From Luteimonas sp. MC1750 (GTDB lineage Bacteria > Pseudomonadota > Gammaproteobacteria > Xanthomonadales > Xanthomonadaceae): a stretch of DNA of 64,000 nt. The stretch spans positions 1,116,001 through 1,180,000 of the forward strand of contig NZ_CP067113.1 of assembly GCF_016615955.1 (NCBI RefSeq). Reading direction: 5' to 3'. A program made the translations under genes and the position numbers. The notes beneath the pieces were generated by a model that worked only from the letters and a program-made list of their open reading frames with translations, was not told the origin of the DNA and did not search any database. Shown piece after piece: positions 7,740 through 14,976 of the stretch (its first letter is position 1; each line of letters starts with the position of its first letter).

Positions 7740-10517
7740 ATGTTCAAAGCCACAGACCTCAACTCCACAGGACATAACGCATACGGAGATGCGGTTATTG
7801 ACTATGCGCTCAATACCCAGCCCTGGTCGATATATTTTGTAGGCGATGCTGGCATGGCCGAAGACACCATGCGCTGGGGTGGAGCAGGGGCAGAAATGCT
7901 CGCATTGCGCGGTAAGAAAGTTGAGCGAGAAGCCATGTTGGAGCTCGCTGCGGGCTACTCGCCCGACGGGTTGAAGACTGCCCTGTGCCAAAACGCCGGC
8001 GTCAAGCCGCAAAAGAAGGTCAAGCTCGACGCCCAGGGTAACCCCAGGCTCGACAGCAACGGTGATCCGATCACGAAGTGGGAGGGTGGCCACCAGGTCG
8101 GGTACGACTGTACCTACACAGCGCCCAAATCCGTCTCCTTTCTCATGGCCATAGCCACCCCAGAGGAGCGCGGCAAGATCATCGCTGCTCATCGTGCTGC
8201 GGCGAACACTTCCATGGAGCACTTAGCCGGGCTAATTGAGACGAGGCGAGGCAAGGGTGGGAAGGATGTCATCGGCATTGATGGCGCAGTCTGGGTGGCC
8301 TGCGACCACGCCACGGAGCGGGAGAATGGATTTCACCTCCACACGCACAATATTTTGTTCGGAGTGGCGCGTGGGGAGGATGGGAAATGGGGCACGTACG
8401 AGTCCAAGGAGATCTACCGCCACCAAAAGGTCGCAGATGCCATCTACATGTCCCACTTGGCTGAAGGGCTCCGAGAGTTGGGGTATGGCATCGAGCAAGA
8501 CGCCAAACTCGACAGCCAGGGGCAGGACACGGGTGAGCGGGCTTGGCGTGTGGCAGGGGTGAGCAGGGATACGGAGTTGTTGTTCTCTGAGCGCCAGGCC
8601 CAGATCCACGAGGCCATGAAGTCAGGCATATCCAAGCAGCAGGCATGGAACCAGACGCGCAAGAGCAAAGACGAGCCGGAAATGACCGACCTGTTCGAAG
8701 AGTGGAAGCAGGTTGTGGCAAGCCACGGCCTGGATACAAATATCGAGAATTACAAGGGACTGGCCAGCGTGTTGGCTCCCGCCCGTAGCGATGAAGAAAT
8801 CCTGCGAGCTTTGCACGAAACCACGGCCGTGGTCAGCGAGCCCGACATCATCTGGGCCGTCTACCAGGCCCGAGCGGGGCAAGCACCCCAGCAGCAAGAA
8901 GCCGACGTCGAGCGGCTCAAGGCCAATATGTACAAGGTCGCTCCAGAGCGGCAGGCAGCGATTGACCAAGGTACGAGCGTTGCCCGACGCCACTCCGAGT
9001 ACCGCTACGCCGCCGAGTTCATCGTCAAATCCGAAGTTGATGTTCTCACGCGTGCCGAGCAGCGTAAGGATGACGAGTCGGTTCGTGTACCCAAGTCCAC
9101 CCTTGACGAAGTCGTGGCCCAGTTCCAGAAGGAGAAGGGGTTCACTCTCTCCTCTGAGCAAAGCGCAGCCATTGAGCATCTGTGTGTTGACTCAGGAGGC
9201 CATGCCGTCATGGCGGGAGTGGCAGGTGCGGGCAAGACGACGGTGGCGGAGTTGTACAAGCGTGTCTTCGAAGCCAACGGCCAGCATGTCATCGGCGCAT
9301 GCCAAGCCAAGAGTGCGGCCAGGAAGCTCACCGACGAGTCAGGCATTGAGGCCCTGACGATCAAGTCCATGCTCCACCGGCTGGATCAAGGCAAACCACT
9401 GACCAAGGACCATCCCACTCTGAACAGCAAATCCGTGGTGGTCATCGACGAGGCGGGAATGGTGGACACCGAGCGGGTCCGGCGCTTGATGGAACACGTA
9501 GACAAGAGCCAAGGTAAATTACTTCTCATGGGAGACTTGAAACAATTACAGGCGATTTCGGCTGGTTCAGGTATGGCCTTGGTCATGGACAAGATTGGCC
9601 ACGCGGAGCTGACCGAAATTCGACGGCAGAAGGACGCGGCAGATCGAGACACTGCTGAGTCGTACTACGACAAGGATGCCGACGGCCGCATCATCCTCGG
9701 CCCTCGCGTAGAACCAAAATCGCGCAGTGAAGTTGCCCAGAAAAGTGCTTTCATCTTCAACAAGCTGGAGGCCAACGACTGTATTGATGCTTTCGACACC
9801 CGCGACCAGGCGATGAACGCCTGCGTGTCGGACTGGATGAAAAGCCCCCACAGCATCGACAACCGTCTCCTGTTGGCTCATGACCACGCCGACATCGCGG
9901 CACTGACGGGTAAAGTTCGCGACGCGCTGCGGGGGCAGGGCACATTGAAAGGCGAAGACCACACCTTTCAGGCCGCCCAGGGCCAAGGCAAGAATGAGCG
10001 CGTCTACAACATGAGCGTGGCAGTCGGGGATCGGGTACGCATTACGAAAAACGACAACAGCTTGGGCGTGGTCAACGGGGATATCGCCGAAGTCGAGGGT
10101 ATCGCCCGCACGGAGACTGGTTCCTTGGCGTTGAACCTTCGTGTTGAGGGTCAGAAAGGAGCGCCCAGTTTTGTTGTGGCGGTGGACACACAGGAGTGGA
10201 ACCATCTCTCTCACGGCTACTGCCGCACGGTCCACGGTGCCCAAGGGCAGGGCAATCCTGCCATCTTCCACTTCGCCAACGCGAAGATGATGGACAACCA
10301 GTCTGCGATGGTGGCTTTCACCCGACTGACATCACCCCGTGGCTACCGAATGTACGGCTCAGAGCTCGAAATTGATCAAATCCGCAACCGCCTCGGTGTC
10401 GACCGCTTCAAGCAAAACGCCACCCAGGAGGGCTTGATCGGCGACCAGCCCCACAGGATCAAGCCGGTCAGGGAGCCGGAGTACCGCAGGCGCGCAAGCC
10501 CAGGACTTGAGATTTAG
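7740..10517 (+). CDS. mobF: MobF-family conjugative relaxase/helicase (TraI/TrwC type)
   Basis: 925 aa, close to the usual length of TrwC-type proteins. The N-terminal relaxase domain has candidate nicking tyrosines Y15, Y22 and Y32 and the three-histidine metal site HLHTHN (H199, H201, H203). The C-terminal half is a superfamily-1 helicase: Walker A GVAGAGKT (493-500), motif II VVVIDEAGMV, motif III GDLKQLQAI, and late motifs near HGYCRTVHGAQGQG. The family nicks oriT, stays covalently bound to the transferred strand and unwinds the plasmid. Tyrosine spacing differs somewhat from TrwC, so the catalytic residue is uncertain. The ATG follows a short gap with only a weak Shine-Dalgarno. oriT is not identified. 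Confidence 0.9.
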   Translation: MFKATDLNSTGHNAYGDAVIDYALNTQPWSIYFVGDAGMAEDTMRWGGAGAEMLALRGKKVEREAMLELAAGYSPDGLKTALCQNAGVKPQKKVKLDAQGNPRLDSNGDPITKWEGGHQVGYDCTYTAPKSVSFLMAIATPEERGKIIAAHRAAANTSMEHLAGLIETRRGKGGKDVIGIDGAVWVACDHATERENGFHLHTHNILFGVARGEDGKWGTYESKEIYRHQKVADAIYMSHLAEGLRELGYGIEQDAKLDSQGQDTGERAWRVAGVSRDTELLFSERQAQIHEAMKSGISKQQAWNQTRKSKDEPEMTDLFEEWKQVVASHGLDTNIENYKGLASVLAPARSDEEILRALHETTAVVSEPDIIWAVYQARAGQAPQQQEADVERLKANMYKVAPERQAAIDQGTSVARRHSEYRYAAEFIVKSEVDVLTRAEQRKDDESVRVPKSTLDEVVAQFQKEKGFTLSSEQSAAIEHLCVDSGGHAVMAGVAGAGKTTVAELYKRVFEANGQHVIGACQAKSAARKLTDESGIEALTIKSMLHRLDQGKPLTKDHPTLNSKSVVVIDEAGMVDTERVRRLMEHVDKSQGKLLLMGDLKQLQAISAGSGMALVMDKIGHAELTEIRRQKDAADRDTAESYYDKDADGRIILGPRVEPKSRSEVAQKSAFIFNKLEANDCIDAFDTRDQAMNACVSDWMKSPHSIDNRLLLAHDHADIAALTGKVRDALRGQGTLKGEDHTFQAAQGQGKNERVYNMSVAVGDRVRITKNDNSLGVVNGDIAEVEGIARTETGSLALNLRVEGQKGAPSFVVAVDTQEWNHLSHGYCRTVHGAQGQGNPAIFHFANAKMMDNQSAMVAFTRLTSPRGYRMYGSELEIDQIRNRLGVDRFKQNATQEGLIGDQPHRIKPVREPEYRRRASPGLEI

Positions 10518-10518
10518 A

Positions 10519-10550
10519 GCCCGCCGTACCCACGCCCCTGTTCGGCGGGC
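10519..10550 (+). terminator. Stem-loop just after the relaxase gene
   Basis: A perfect 8-bp inverted repeat GCCCGCCG/CGGCGGGC with a 16-base loop begins two bases after the relaxase stop. There is no T-run, so it may be a weak or Rho-assisted terminator or an mRNA 3' end. Confidence 0.4.
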
Positions 10551-10582
10551 ACAATGGTCGGCAAACCTCTTCGGATATCGCC

Positions 10583-10843
10583 ATGTGCTCTGTCGTCGTT
10601 GGCCCAGTGAGCCGGTTGTGGAACGTGGAAGTTGTCTTGTGCAACCCCGACAACCCCGCCCGCGGCACGATCGTGTCCTCCGGCCACTCCACCCAAGAAG
10701 CGGCCACTGCCTACGGCAAGAAGCTGTGCAAGAACGCTCAGGGTTGCCACGATCCGCAGGTCAGGGTGCGCGCGACCCGAGAGCCCAGCGGAAACTTCTT
10801 CGAAACGGCAATCAGGTACGTCAATGAGAAGCCTGGCGCCTGA
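10583..10843 (+). CDS. Small hypothetical protein
   Basis: 86 aa, starting MCSVVVGPVSRLW. It has four cysteines and an amphipathic central segment (TQEAATAYGKKLCKNAQG), resembling a compact soluble fold. Its 3' end overlaps the convergent GIY-YIG gene by 23 bases. The Shine-Dalgarno is poor (CGGATAT upstream). It fills the otherwise empty gap after the relaxase in the same direction. No family recognised; it could be a chance frame. Confidence 0.45.
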   Translation: MCSVVVGPVSRLWNVEVVLCNPDNPARGTIVSSGHSTQEAATAYGKKLCKNAQGCHDPQVRVRATREPSGNFFETAIRYVNEKPGA

Positions 10844-11213
10844 CCGGCCAGCCCTTCGTCAGCATCGTGTACCAGGCCTGGGCCCTTCGCCATGGGCCCA
10901 TCCGCCGCCCCAGCCTCACTACGACGTTGGGAGGTAGGACGTACACCCGCCACCAGCGGATATGCGCAATCCAACGCCAGACGAACTCCCGACGTTCTGC
11001 CTGGGCATAGGTGCCGCTGATTTCCTCTAAGATGACCATCCGGAGTGGATGTTCATTGGAACGATGCCAGCCTCCTGATGGTGCACTGTGCTGGGCAAAT
11101 CGACGCTTCGGGTCTGTGCTCTGGCCGATATAAACCGCACGCTCAGAGTCGAACACCAGGGCGTATAGCCATCGTTTCCTGATTTGAAAGTCGCTTCGGC
11201 GAGGCGGTCTCAC
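10821..11213 (-). CDS. GIY-YIG-type nuclease domain protein
   Basis: 130 aa from a GTG (11213-11211) that overlaps the stop of the upstream gene as GTGA. The N-terminal half shows the GIY-YIG signature in modified form: WLYALVF then AVYIGQSTDPKRRFAQH, with the conserved Arg downstream and a later Glu (EEISGTYAQAERRE). This family cuts DNA in repair, restriction or mobile-element proteins. The C-terminal part is basic and Trp/Arg-rich (WRWIAHIRWWRV), likely for nucleic-acid binding. Longer upstream starts would run through the preceding gene and are not credible. Translational coupling suggests it works with the DUF5710-like protein. Confidence 0.65.
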   Translation of the reverse strand: MRPPRRSDFQIRKRWLYALVFDSERAVYIGQSTDPKRRFAQHSAPSGGWHRSNEHPLRMVILEEISGTYAQAERREFVWRWIAHIRWWRVYVLPPNVVVRLGRRMGPWRRAQAWYTMLTKGWPVRRQASH

Positions 11214-11974
11214 GCCTTCCTGGGGTTGAGCGCCAAAGTGGCCATGAAAGCTGAGATATCCATATCCGCGGGACGGATATCGTCCAGGTGGATCCACGCT
11301 TTCTTTTGCTGTTCGGGGGTTGGCAGTAGCACCTGTATGCCCGCGGCCTCGATGATAGACAGGTCCACATCCCATTCCATGCGCGAACGCCCCGCCCACT
11401 GCTCAAAGGCGGCGTGGACGTGCGCCATGGCCTGCTCGGCAGACCAGCCGTTGACCTGTTGGAGATGAGCAAACGCATCCTGGCGGTAGCCATGGAGTTG
11501 GGCGGTACCAAACTCAATGGCCCGCAGGCAGCGGGTACAGACACACACCAGGCGTCGCAGGACCTGGACGCCCTCGATGTATTCGAAGCGAGGGTGGACA
11601 TCCAGATAGATCTCGTCGTCGGGATGTTCATGCCCCTTGCACACTTCACAGGTCTTGCCCGACCTTTGCCGGATACCCATCCGCACCCGCTTGAAATCCT
11701 CAGGACTCAGGCACGAGCGCAGGTTCGTCAGCCAGCATGTCGATGGAATAAGTTCCAGCGCCAGGGGCGGGTCATTTCCAAAGGTGGTGTGCTCACCAGG
11801 AAAGACGTAAACGGGAACAATTGGTTCTATGGCAGGCCAGTGCTTTGCCAGTGCCTGGGCAACCTCAGGTAGAGCATCCGGGGCAAACCACAGCTCCACA
11901 TCCTTGGCCCAGCGGGCGCCTAAGGCTTTCGCTTGGGCTCGATCTGCGTGAGGAATTCGAAAGTAAGTAGGCAT
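11210..11974 (-). CDS. DUF5710-like, Cys-rich protein of the mobile element
   Basis: 254 aa. The N-terminal ~50 residues match the short DUF5710 pattern common in plasmid proteins (ALGARWAKDVELWFAP). A middle segment contains CEVCKGHEHPDDEIYLDVHPRFEY and then VCVCTRCLRAI, an arrangement of CxxC pairs and histidines that looks like an HNH/zinc-ribbon fold. The C-terminal third is helical with no known motif. It is encoded immediately before, and overlapping, the GIY-YIG gene. A DNA-binding or nuclease-associated function is an inference from the zinc-binding pattern and partner. Confidence 0.6.
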   Translation of the reverse strand: MPTYFRIPHADRAQAKALGARWAKDVELWFAPDALPEVAQALAKHWPAIEPIVPVYVFPGEHTTFGNDPPLALELIPSTCWLTNLRSCLSPEDFKRVRMGIRQRSGKTCEVCKGHEHPDDEIYLDVHPRFEYIEGVQVLRRLVCVCTRCLRAIEFGTAQLHGYRQDAFAHLQQVNGWSAEQAMAHVHAAFEQWAGRSRMEWDVDLSIIEAAGIQVLLPTPEQQKKAWIHLDDIRPADMDISAFMATLALNPRKA

Positions 11975-12034
11975 CCATCCAGGTTAGAAAACCCACTGGA
12001 TTTGGCAACCACGCCAAGGTCGATTGCTACACAC

Positions 12035-12063
12035 AAAAACACCCCCAGCGTCAGCCGGGGGTG
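12035..12063 (-). terminator. Rho-independent terminator of the reverse block
   Basis: On the minus strand CACCCCC...GGGGGTG forms a 7-bp GC stem with a 10-base loop, followed directly by TTTTT. It lies about 75 bases past the stop of the BamE-like gene and would end the 14503-to-12138 transcript. Confidence 0.8.
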
Positions 12064-12137
12064 GGGCGCATAGAGCCCAGCACCGAGGGCGAGGGAAGCC
12101 CGGTGCCAATCCCAGAATGGGGTCTACTTCTCCGCTG

Positions 12138-12533
12138 TCAATCCGCCGCGAAATTCATGGCGATACACTGGATAACCCGACCAGACATCAGAACGACCGT
12201 CCCACCCGGATCTCCCATGACATTTCCATACATGAGCGTTTCGGACTCCGAGTACTGATTGACAGCAGAGACATGCTGTCGAGTGGTGGGCTCACCCAGC
12301 AGTTCAATAACCTCTTCACGGGTCATCCCTGCCTTACATTCCCGCCAGTTCTCCATGTCCAGAGCTTTCGCTGAAGTCGAAGTGCTGGGAGCTTTCCCAG
12401 CAGCTCCTCGAGCCTCCAACTGCGCCATCCGCGCTTCCAGCCCCGCAATGCGGGCGGCAAGTTCTGCATTGGAAGGCTCTGCGGCCAGAACCTGGGATGA
12501 CATCAGCACAACACCGATAAATAGCATGCGCAT
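12138..12533 (-). CDS. Exported BamE/SmpA-like domain protein
   Basis: 131 aa. A signal peptide (about 1-18, cleavage after VLAA) precedes a short helical coiled-coil segment (SNAELAARIAGLEARMAQLE). A C-terminal domain carries the BamE-like pattern WRECKAGMTREEVIELLGEP followed by beta-strands (ETLMYGN, GTVVLMSGRVIQC). Two cysteines could pair in the periplasm. BamE-like folds are protein-binding modules of the envelope. Here it is followed by a good terminator and preceded by a lipoprotein gene in the mobile region, so a role in the element's envelope biology is plausible but unproven. Confidence 0.7.
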   Translation of the reverse strand: MRMLFIGVVLMSSQVLAAEPSNAELAARIAGLEARMAQLEARGAAGKAPSTSTSAKALDMENWRECKAGMTREEVIELLGEPTTRQHVSAVNQYSESETLMYGNVMGDPGGTVVLMSGRVIQCIAMNFAAD

Positions 12534-12542
12534 AGGGTTCCC

Positions 12543-12962
12543 CTAGATGTGCTTGTTGAGGGTAAGGCCCTCAGCGGCTTCTGCCGGAACCTCGGTAATC
12601 TCAGTCTCCCCGGTGGCTTCGGTCAGTGTCTCGATCTTGGTCAAAGCCAGCCGCGCCCCATCGTCGATGATGTCGAAGTGATAGGTATTCTGATACTTGC
12701 CCTTGAAGTTCGGGCGACTGGTCAGCGTCAGCTTGTCGCCTTTCCGCTTCCAGGTAGCTCCATAGACATCGCCGGAAAAGGGCTTGGTGCCCGCAAAAGC
12801 GGCGTCCGCCGTGGCGGTGGTGTTGAAGTCGATCTGCGCGATCTGGGACGAGTACTCCCCAGCAATCGGTGTTTCCGGCTCACTTGAACAGGCCCCTGCC
12901 GCCACCACAAAACCCAGCAGCACCGTACGCGCAACCATGGCCCCGAACTTGTACGCTTTCAT
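12543..12962 (-). CDS. Small lipoprotein, unknown function
   Basis: 139 aa from the ATG at 12962, preceded on the minus strand by AAGGAGGGG at ideal spacing; longer upstream starts lack this. The N-terminus is a lipoprotein signal (VLLGFVVAAGAC, lipobox cysteine near residue 25). The rest is beta-rich: PFSGDVYGATWKRKGDKLTL and YHFDIIDDGARLAL. It is likely attached to the outer membrane. In conjugative elements such small lipoproteins often act in entry exclusion or in the channel, but no family motif is recognised here. Confidence 0.7.
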   Translation of the reverse strand: MKAYKFGAMVARTVLLGFVVAAGACSSEPETPIAGEYSSQIAQIDFNTTATADAAFAGTKPFSGDVYGATWKRKGDKLTLTSRPNFKGKYQNTYHFDIIDDGARLALTKIETLTEATGETEITEVPAEAAEGLTLNKHI

Positions 12963-13030
12963 CTGATCCCCTCCTTGGTGGTGAGCGCCGATACTGGCAT
13001 GCAGATTGTCGGCTCCGCAACGGGGAACGC

Positions 13031-14503
13031 TCACCCAGATGCCGTATCCGCCACTCTCGCTGCGCGCACCCGTGCCACATACGATTGGGGCGTCTCTGCA
13101 AGCGCCTCCCGAGCACTGGGGAACAAAAATTCCAGCAGTGGCGCGTACTGGGTCGCCGGTGCGTATTCCACCGCGCCGTCGGCCCAAGCCTGGTGGTAAG
13201 TCCGCACTTTTTCCAGCCATGCGGCCCGATCACCTCGGGCCAGCAACTGGGCGCCCCGGTTGTACTTCCCCATCATCACTGAGAAGACAAACAAGGCTGG
13301 CTTGTGTGAGTTGTAAAGGGTGTTGGCAAGCTCAATGAGATGAGTCTGGCTGCCGCCTACCGGCCGCCCATGGACGGCGGAGTAGGCAGCCTGGAGCAAG
13401 GGAAAGATCGGATCCAGGCGAAAATGTTCTGGCAGGGCGAAGCCTCGCTTTCCGAACTTGGCTCTCACCACGCTCCACAACGCGTTGTTGTCGACGTGGT
13501 TGGGGTAGCCACGGATCATTTCATCCATCAGTGCACGCAGGGCTTCATCGCCTTCGAAGTCAGGTATGACGACTGGCTCTGCGGTCGGTTCCGACTCAAC
13601 GCTAGGGCCAAGCAGCGCTCGAGCTGCCTCGTAGTCGAAGAAGTACGCCCTGGGCGCGCCAATTGAGCTGGTGTCAAAACTCAGCTGGTCGAACCCCACC
13701 AGCTGGATCATCTGGGCATTGTGTACTTGTCCATTTCTCAGCCTTGGCTCCTCCCAGGTACACCACAGCATGAAGCGGCCCTCCCGCTTCGATGAGGCCA
13801 GCGACTCCTCATCCACCAGGAAGGCATTGCGGTTGTTCGTGTGGAATACGTCGTCTTCGGCTTGGCGGAAGGCCGCAATGTCCAGGTCGCGGAAGAACCA
13901 CAGCAGCCGGCCGACGTTGCGGCGGTAAAACGCCTGGCGCTGGGCCACGACCTCAACGAACGTCGTGGACAACTGGACTTCCAGAGCCACCCGCTGAGTG
14001 CCGTACATCGCCTGGACGTCGGGCTGGCGCCACCGTACGCCATCCTGGTCAAACCACCTCTCCTCAGTCTTCTTGTCGGAGAACCGCCGATCGCAGGCCA
14101 GGCTTTCGATGAGCAGCTGCTTGTAGCGGATGTGCTCGGGACTTTCCTTGGTGTTGGCGTAGCGCAGGGCGCAGATGGCCTCATGCGTCAGCCCCTTCGT
14201 CCCGCCGCACTCGTCGGAGCGGTAGCGGTGTTTGAGGAAAAATCGGTTCTCGGTGTGCTTGTCCGCCGGCAGTGAGCGCAGGACCATGGGCTTGCGGCAC
14301 TTCTGGCAGACGTACCGGACTCGGCCCTCGATCAGGTCGTGTTCCAGGGCCAGGCGGCGATGCTCGATCAGCTCCCCGTAATCCCCTACGCCAATGAACT
14401 CCCCGAGCGTGAGGTTGGCACCCGTGGCCAGGTCCAGCACCCCGTAATGGGGGTTGTGAGCCAGGGTGGTCTTCCGATGAGCCGGGCTTGTCGTCTGGTC
14501 CAT
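13031..14503 (-). CDS. CoiA-like/DUF6035-type putative nuclease
   Basis: 490 aa. An N-terminal region with a CxxC pair (CQKCRKPMVL) and histidine-rich follow-on (FFLKHRYRSDECGG) leads into a restriction-endonuclease-like core: RQPDVQAMYGTQRVALEVQLS, i.e. a PD...ExQ pattern as in competence protein CoiA and related PD-(D/E)xK proteins. A preceding segment (SPEHIRYKQLLIESL) also fits that family. The C-terminal half is helical and unassigned. It is first in the reverse block and faces the TGGCTA-repeat region, so it is probably transcribed from a promoter there. DNA processing during transfer, or defence, are both possible. Confidence 0.6.
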   Translation of the reverse strand: MDQTTSPAHRKTTLAHNPHYGVLDLATGANLTLGEFIGVGDYGELIEHRRLALEHDLIEGRVRYVCQKCRKPMVLRSLPADKHTENRFFLKHRYRSDECGGTKGLTHEAICALRYANTKESPEHIRYKQLLIESLACDRRFSDKKTEERWFDQDGVRWRQPDVQAMYGTQRVALEVQLSTTFVEVVAQRQAFYRRNVGRLLWFFRDLDIAAFRQAEDDVFHTNNRNAFLVDEESLASSKREGRFMLWCTWEEPRLRNGQVHNAQMIQLVGFDQLSFDTSSIGAPRAYFFDYEAARALLGPSVESEPTAEPVVIPDFEGDEALRALMDEMIRGYPNHVDNNALWSVVRAKFGKRGFALPEHFRLDPIFPLLQAAYSAVHGRPVGGSQTHLIELANTLYNSHKPALFVFSVMMGKYNRGAQLLARGDRAAWLEKVRTYHQAWADGAVEYAPATQYAPLLEFLFPSAREALAETPQSYVARVRAARVADTASG

Positions 14504-14976
14504 GGATTTGAGCGCGGTTGGCTCAGGACCATACCGGCCTTGTCTCTCATGTGCTGAGACTGCCTCTGATCAGGGAAACGTACCCCGCTGACCTGGCGAT
14601 AGGGGAGTGTGTTTCCTGTGGCTAATAGGCCGTGGCTAAGCGTTCTACCTACTCGGGGAGGGCAGCATCAGCCGGTATGGGAACAGCGCCAATCTTGGCT
14701 ATCTGAGTACCAAGTAAGCCCCAGTGAACCACTGTGGACCAGCTAAAAATAGCCAAGCAATAGCCACGGGACTGCTGTTGTGGTGCTACACTGGCTAAGT
14801 TGCCGCGCAAGCCGTTGATAACGCTGGAGAAAACTTATATCACTGTGCCCGCATACCTATGATGCTTCATCAGGGGCGTGTGTTCGGGCGTCTTGTCCAG
14901 CGTCATGCGTCCGGCGTGCAGGGTGCGCGCGGCGCGCGCGCAGGACACCGGATTGTAGCCGGGCGGGGCGGTCCGC
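14504..14976. other. Non-coding stretch at the element/chromosome junction
   Basis: No credible gene is seen in these 473 bases. The left half should contain the promoter of the CoiA-like gene. The middle holds the TGGCTA hexamer cluster and a small hairpin CAGTG-AAC-CACTG (about 14722-14734). From roughly 14,850 the composition becomes chromosomal, GC-rich with CG-dinucleotide runs. The change suggests the element ends here. Confidence 0.6.
14619..14797. repeat. Six TGGCTA hexamers (iteron-like cluster)
   Basis: TGGCTA occurs at 14619, 14633, 14696 and 14792 on the plus strand and as TAGCCA at 14750 and 14761. Two copies form GTGGCTAA units 14 bases apart (14618, 14632), and the inverted pair is 11 bases apart, one helical turn. 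Such spacing is typical of repeated protein-binding sites (iterons, partition sites, recombinase arm sites or operators). Which of these it is cannot be told. Confidence 0.55.

Larger units (their letters stand above)
1..14830. mobile_element. Right-hand part of a conjugative element (integrative element or integrated plasmid)
   Basis: Everything left of about 14.83 kb has lower GC than the chromosome to the right and carries transfer functions: two VirD4-like ATPases and a MobF relaxase. Accessory proteins of unknown role accompany them. Core chromosomal genes resume with the diguanylate cyclase that ends at 14977. No integrase, transposase or type IV channel genes are visible, so the left part must lie outside the window. 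The exact junction and attachment site cannot be fixed; no tRNA or clear direct repeat is present at this edge. Confidence 0.7.

Noticed and set aside
11214..11399. N-terminal extension of the GIY-YIG protein
   Set aside because: It would overlap the upstream gene by 186 bases and is Gly/Arg/Pro-rich shadow sequence; the GTG at 11213 with GTGA overlap is more likely.
14504..14976. A tRNA or direct-repeat attachment site at the element edge
   Set aside because: No tRNA-like fold is present, and without the other end of the element no repeat can be matched.
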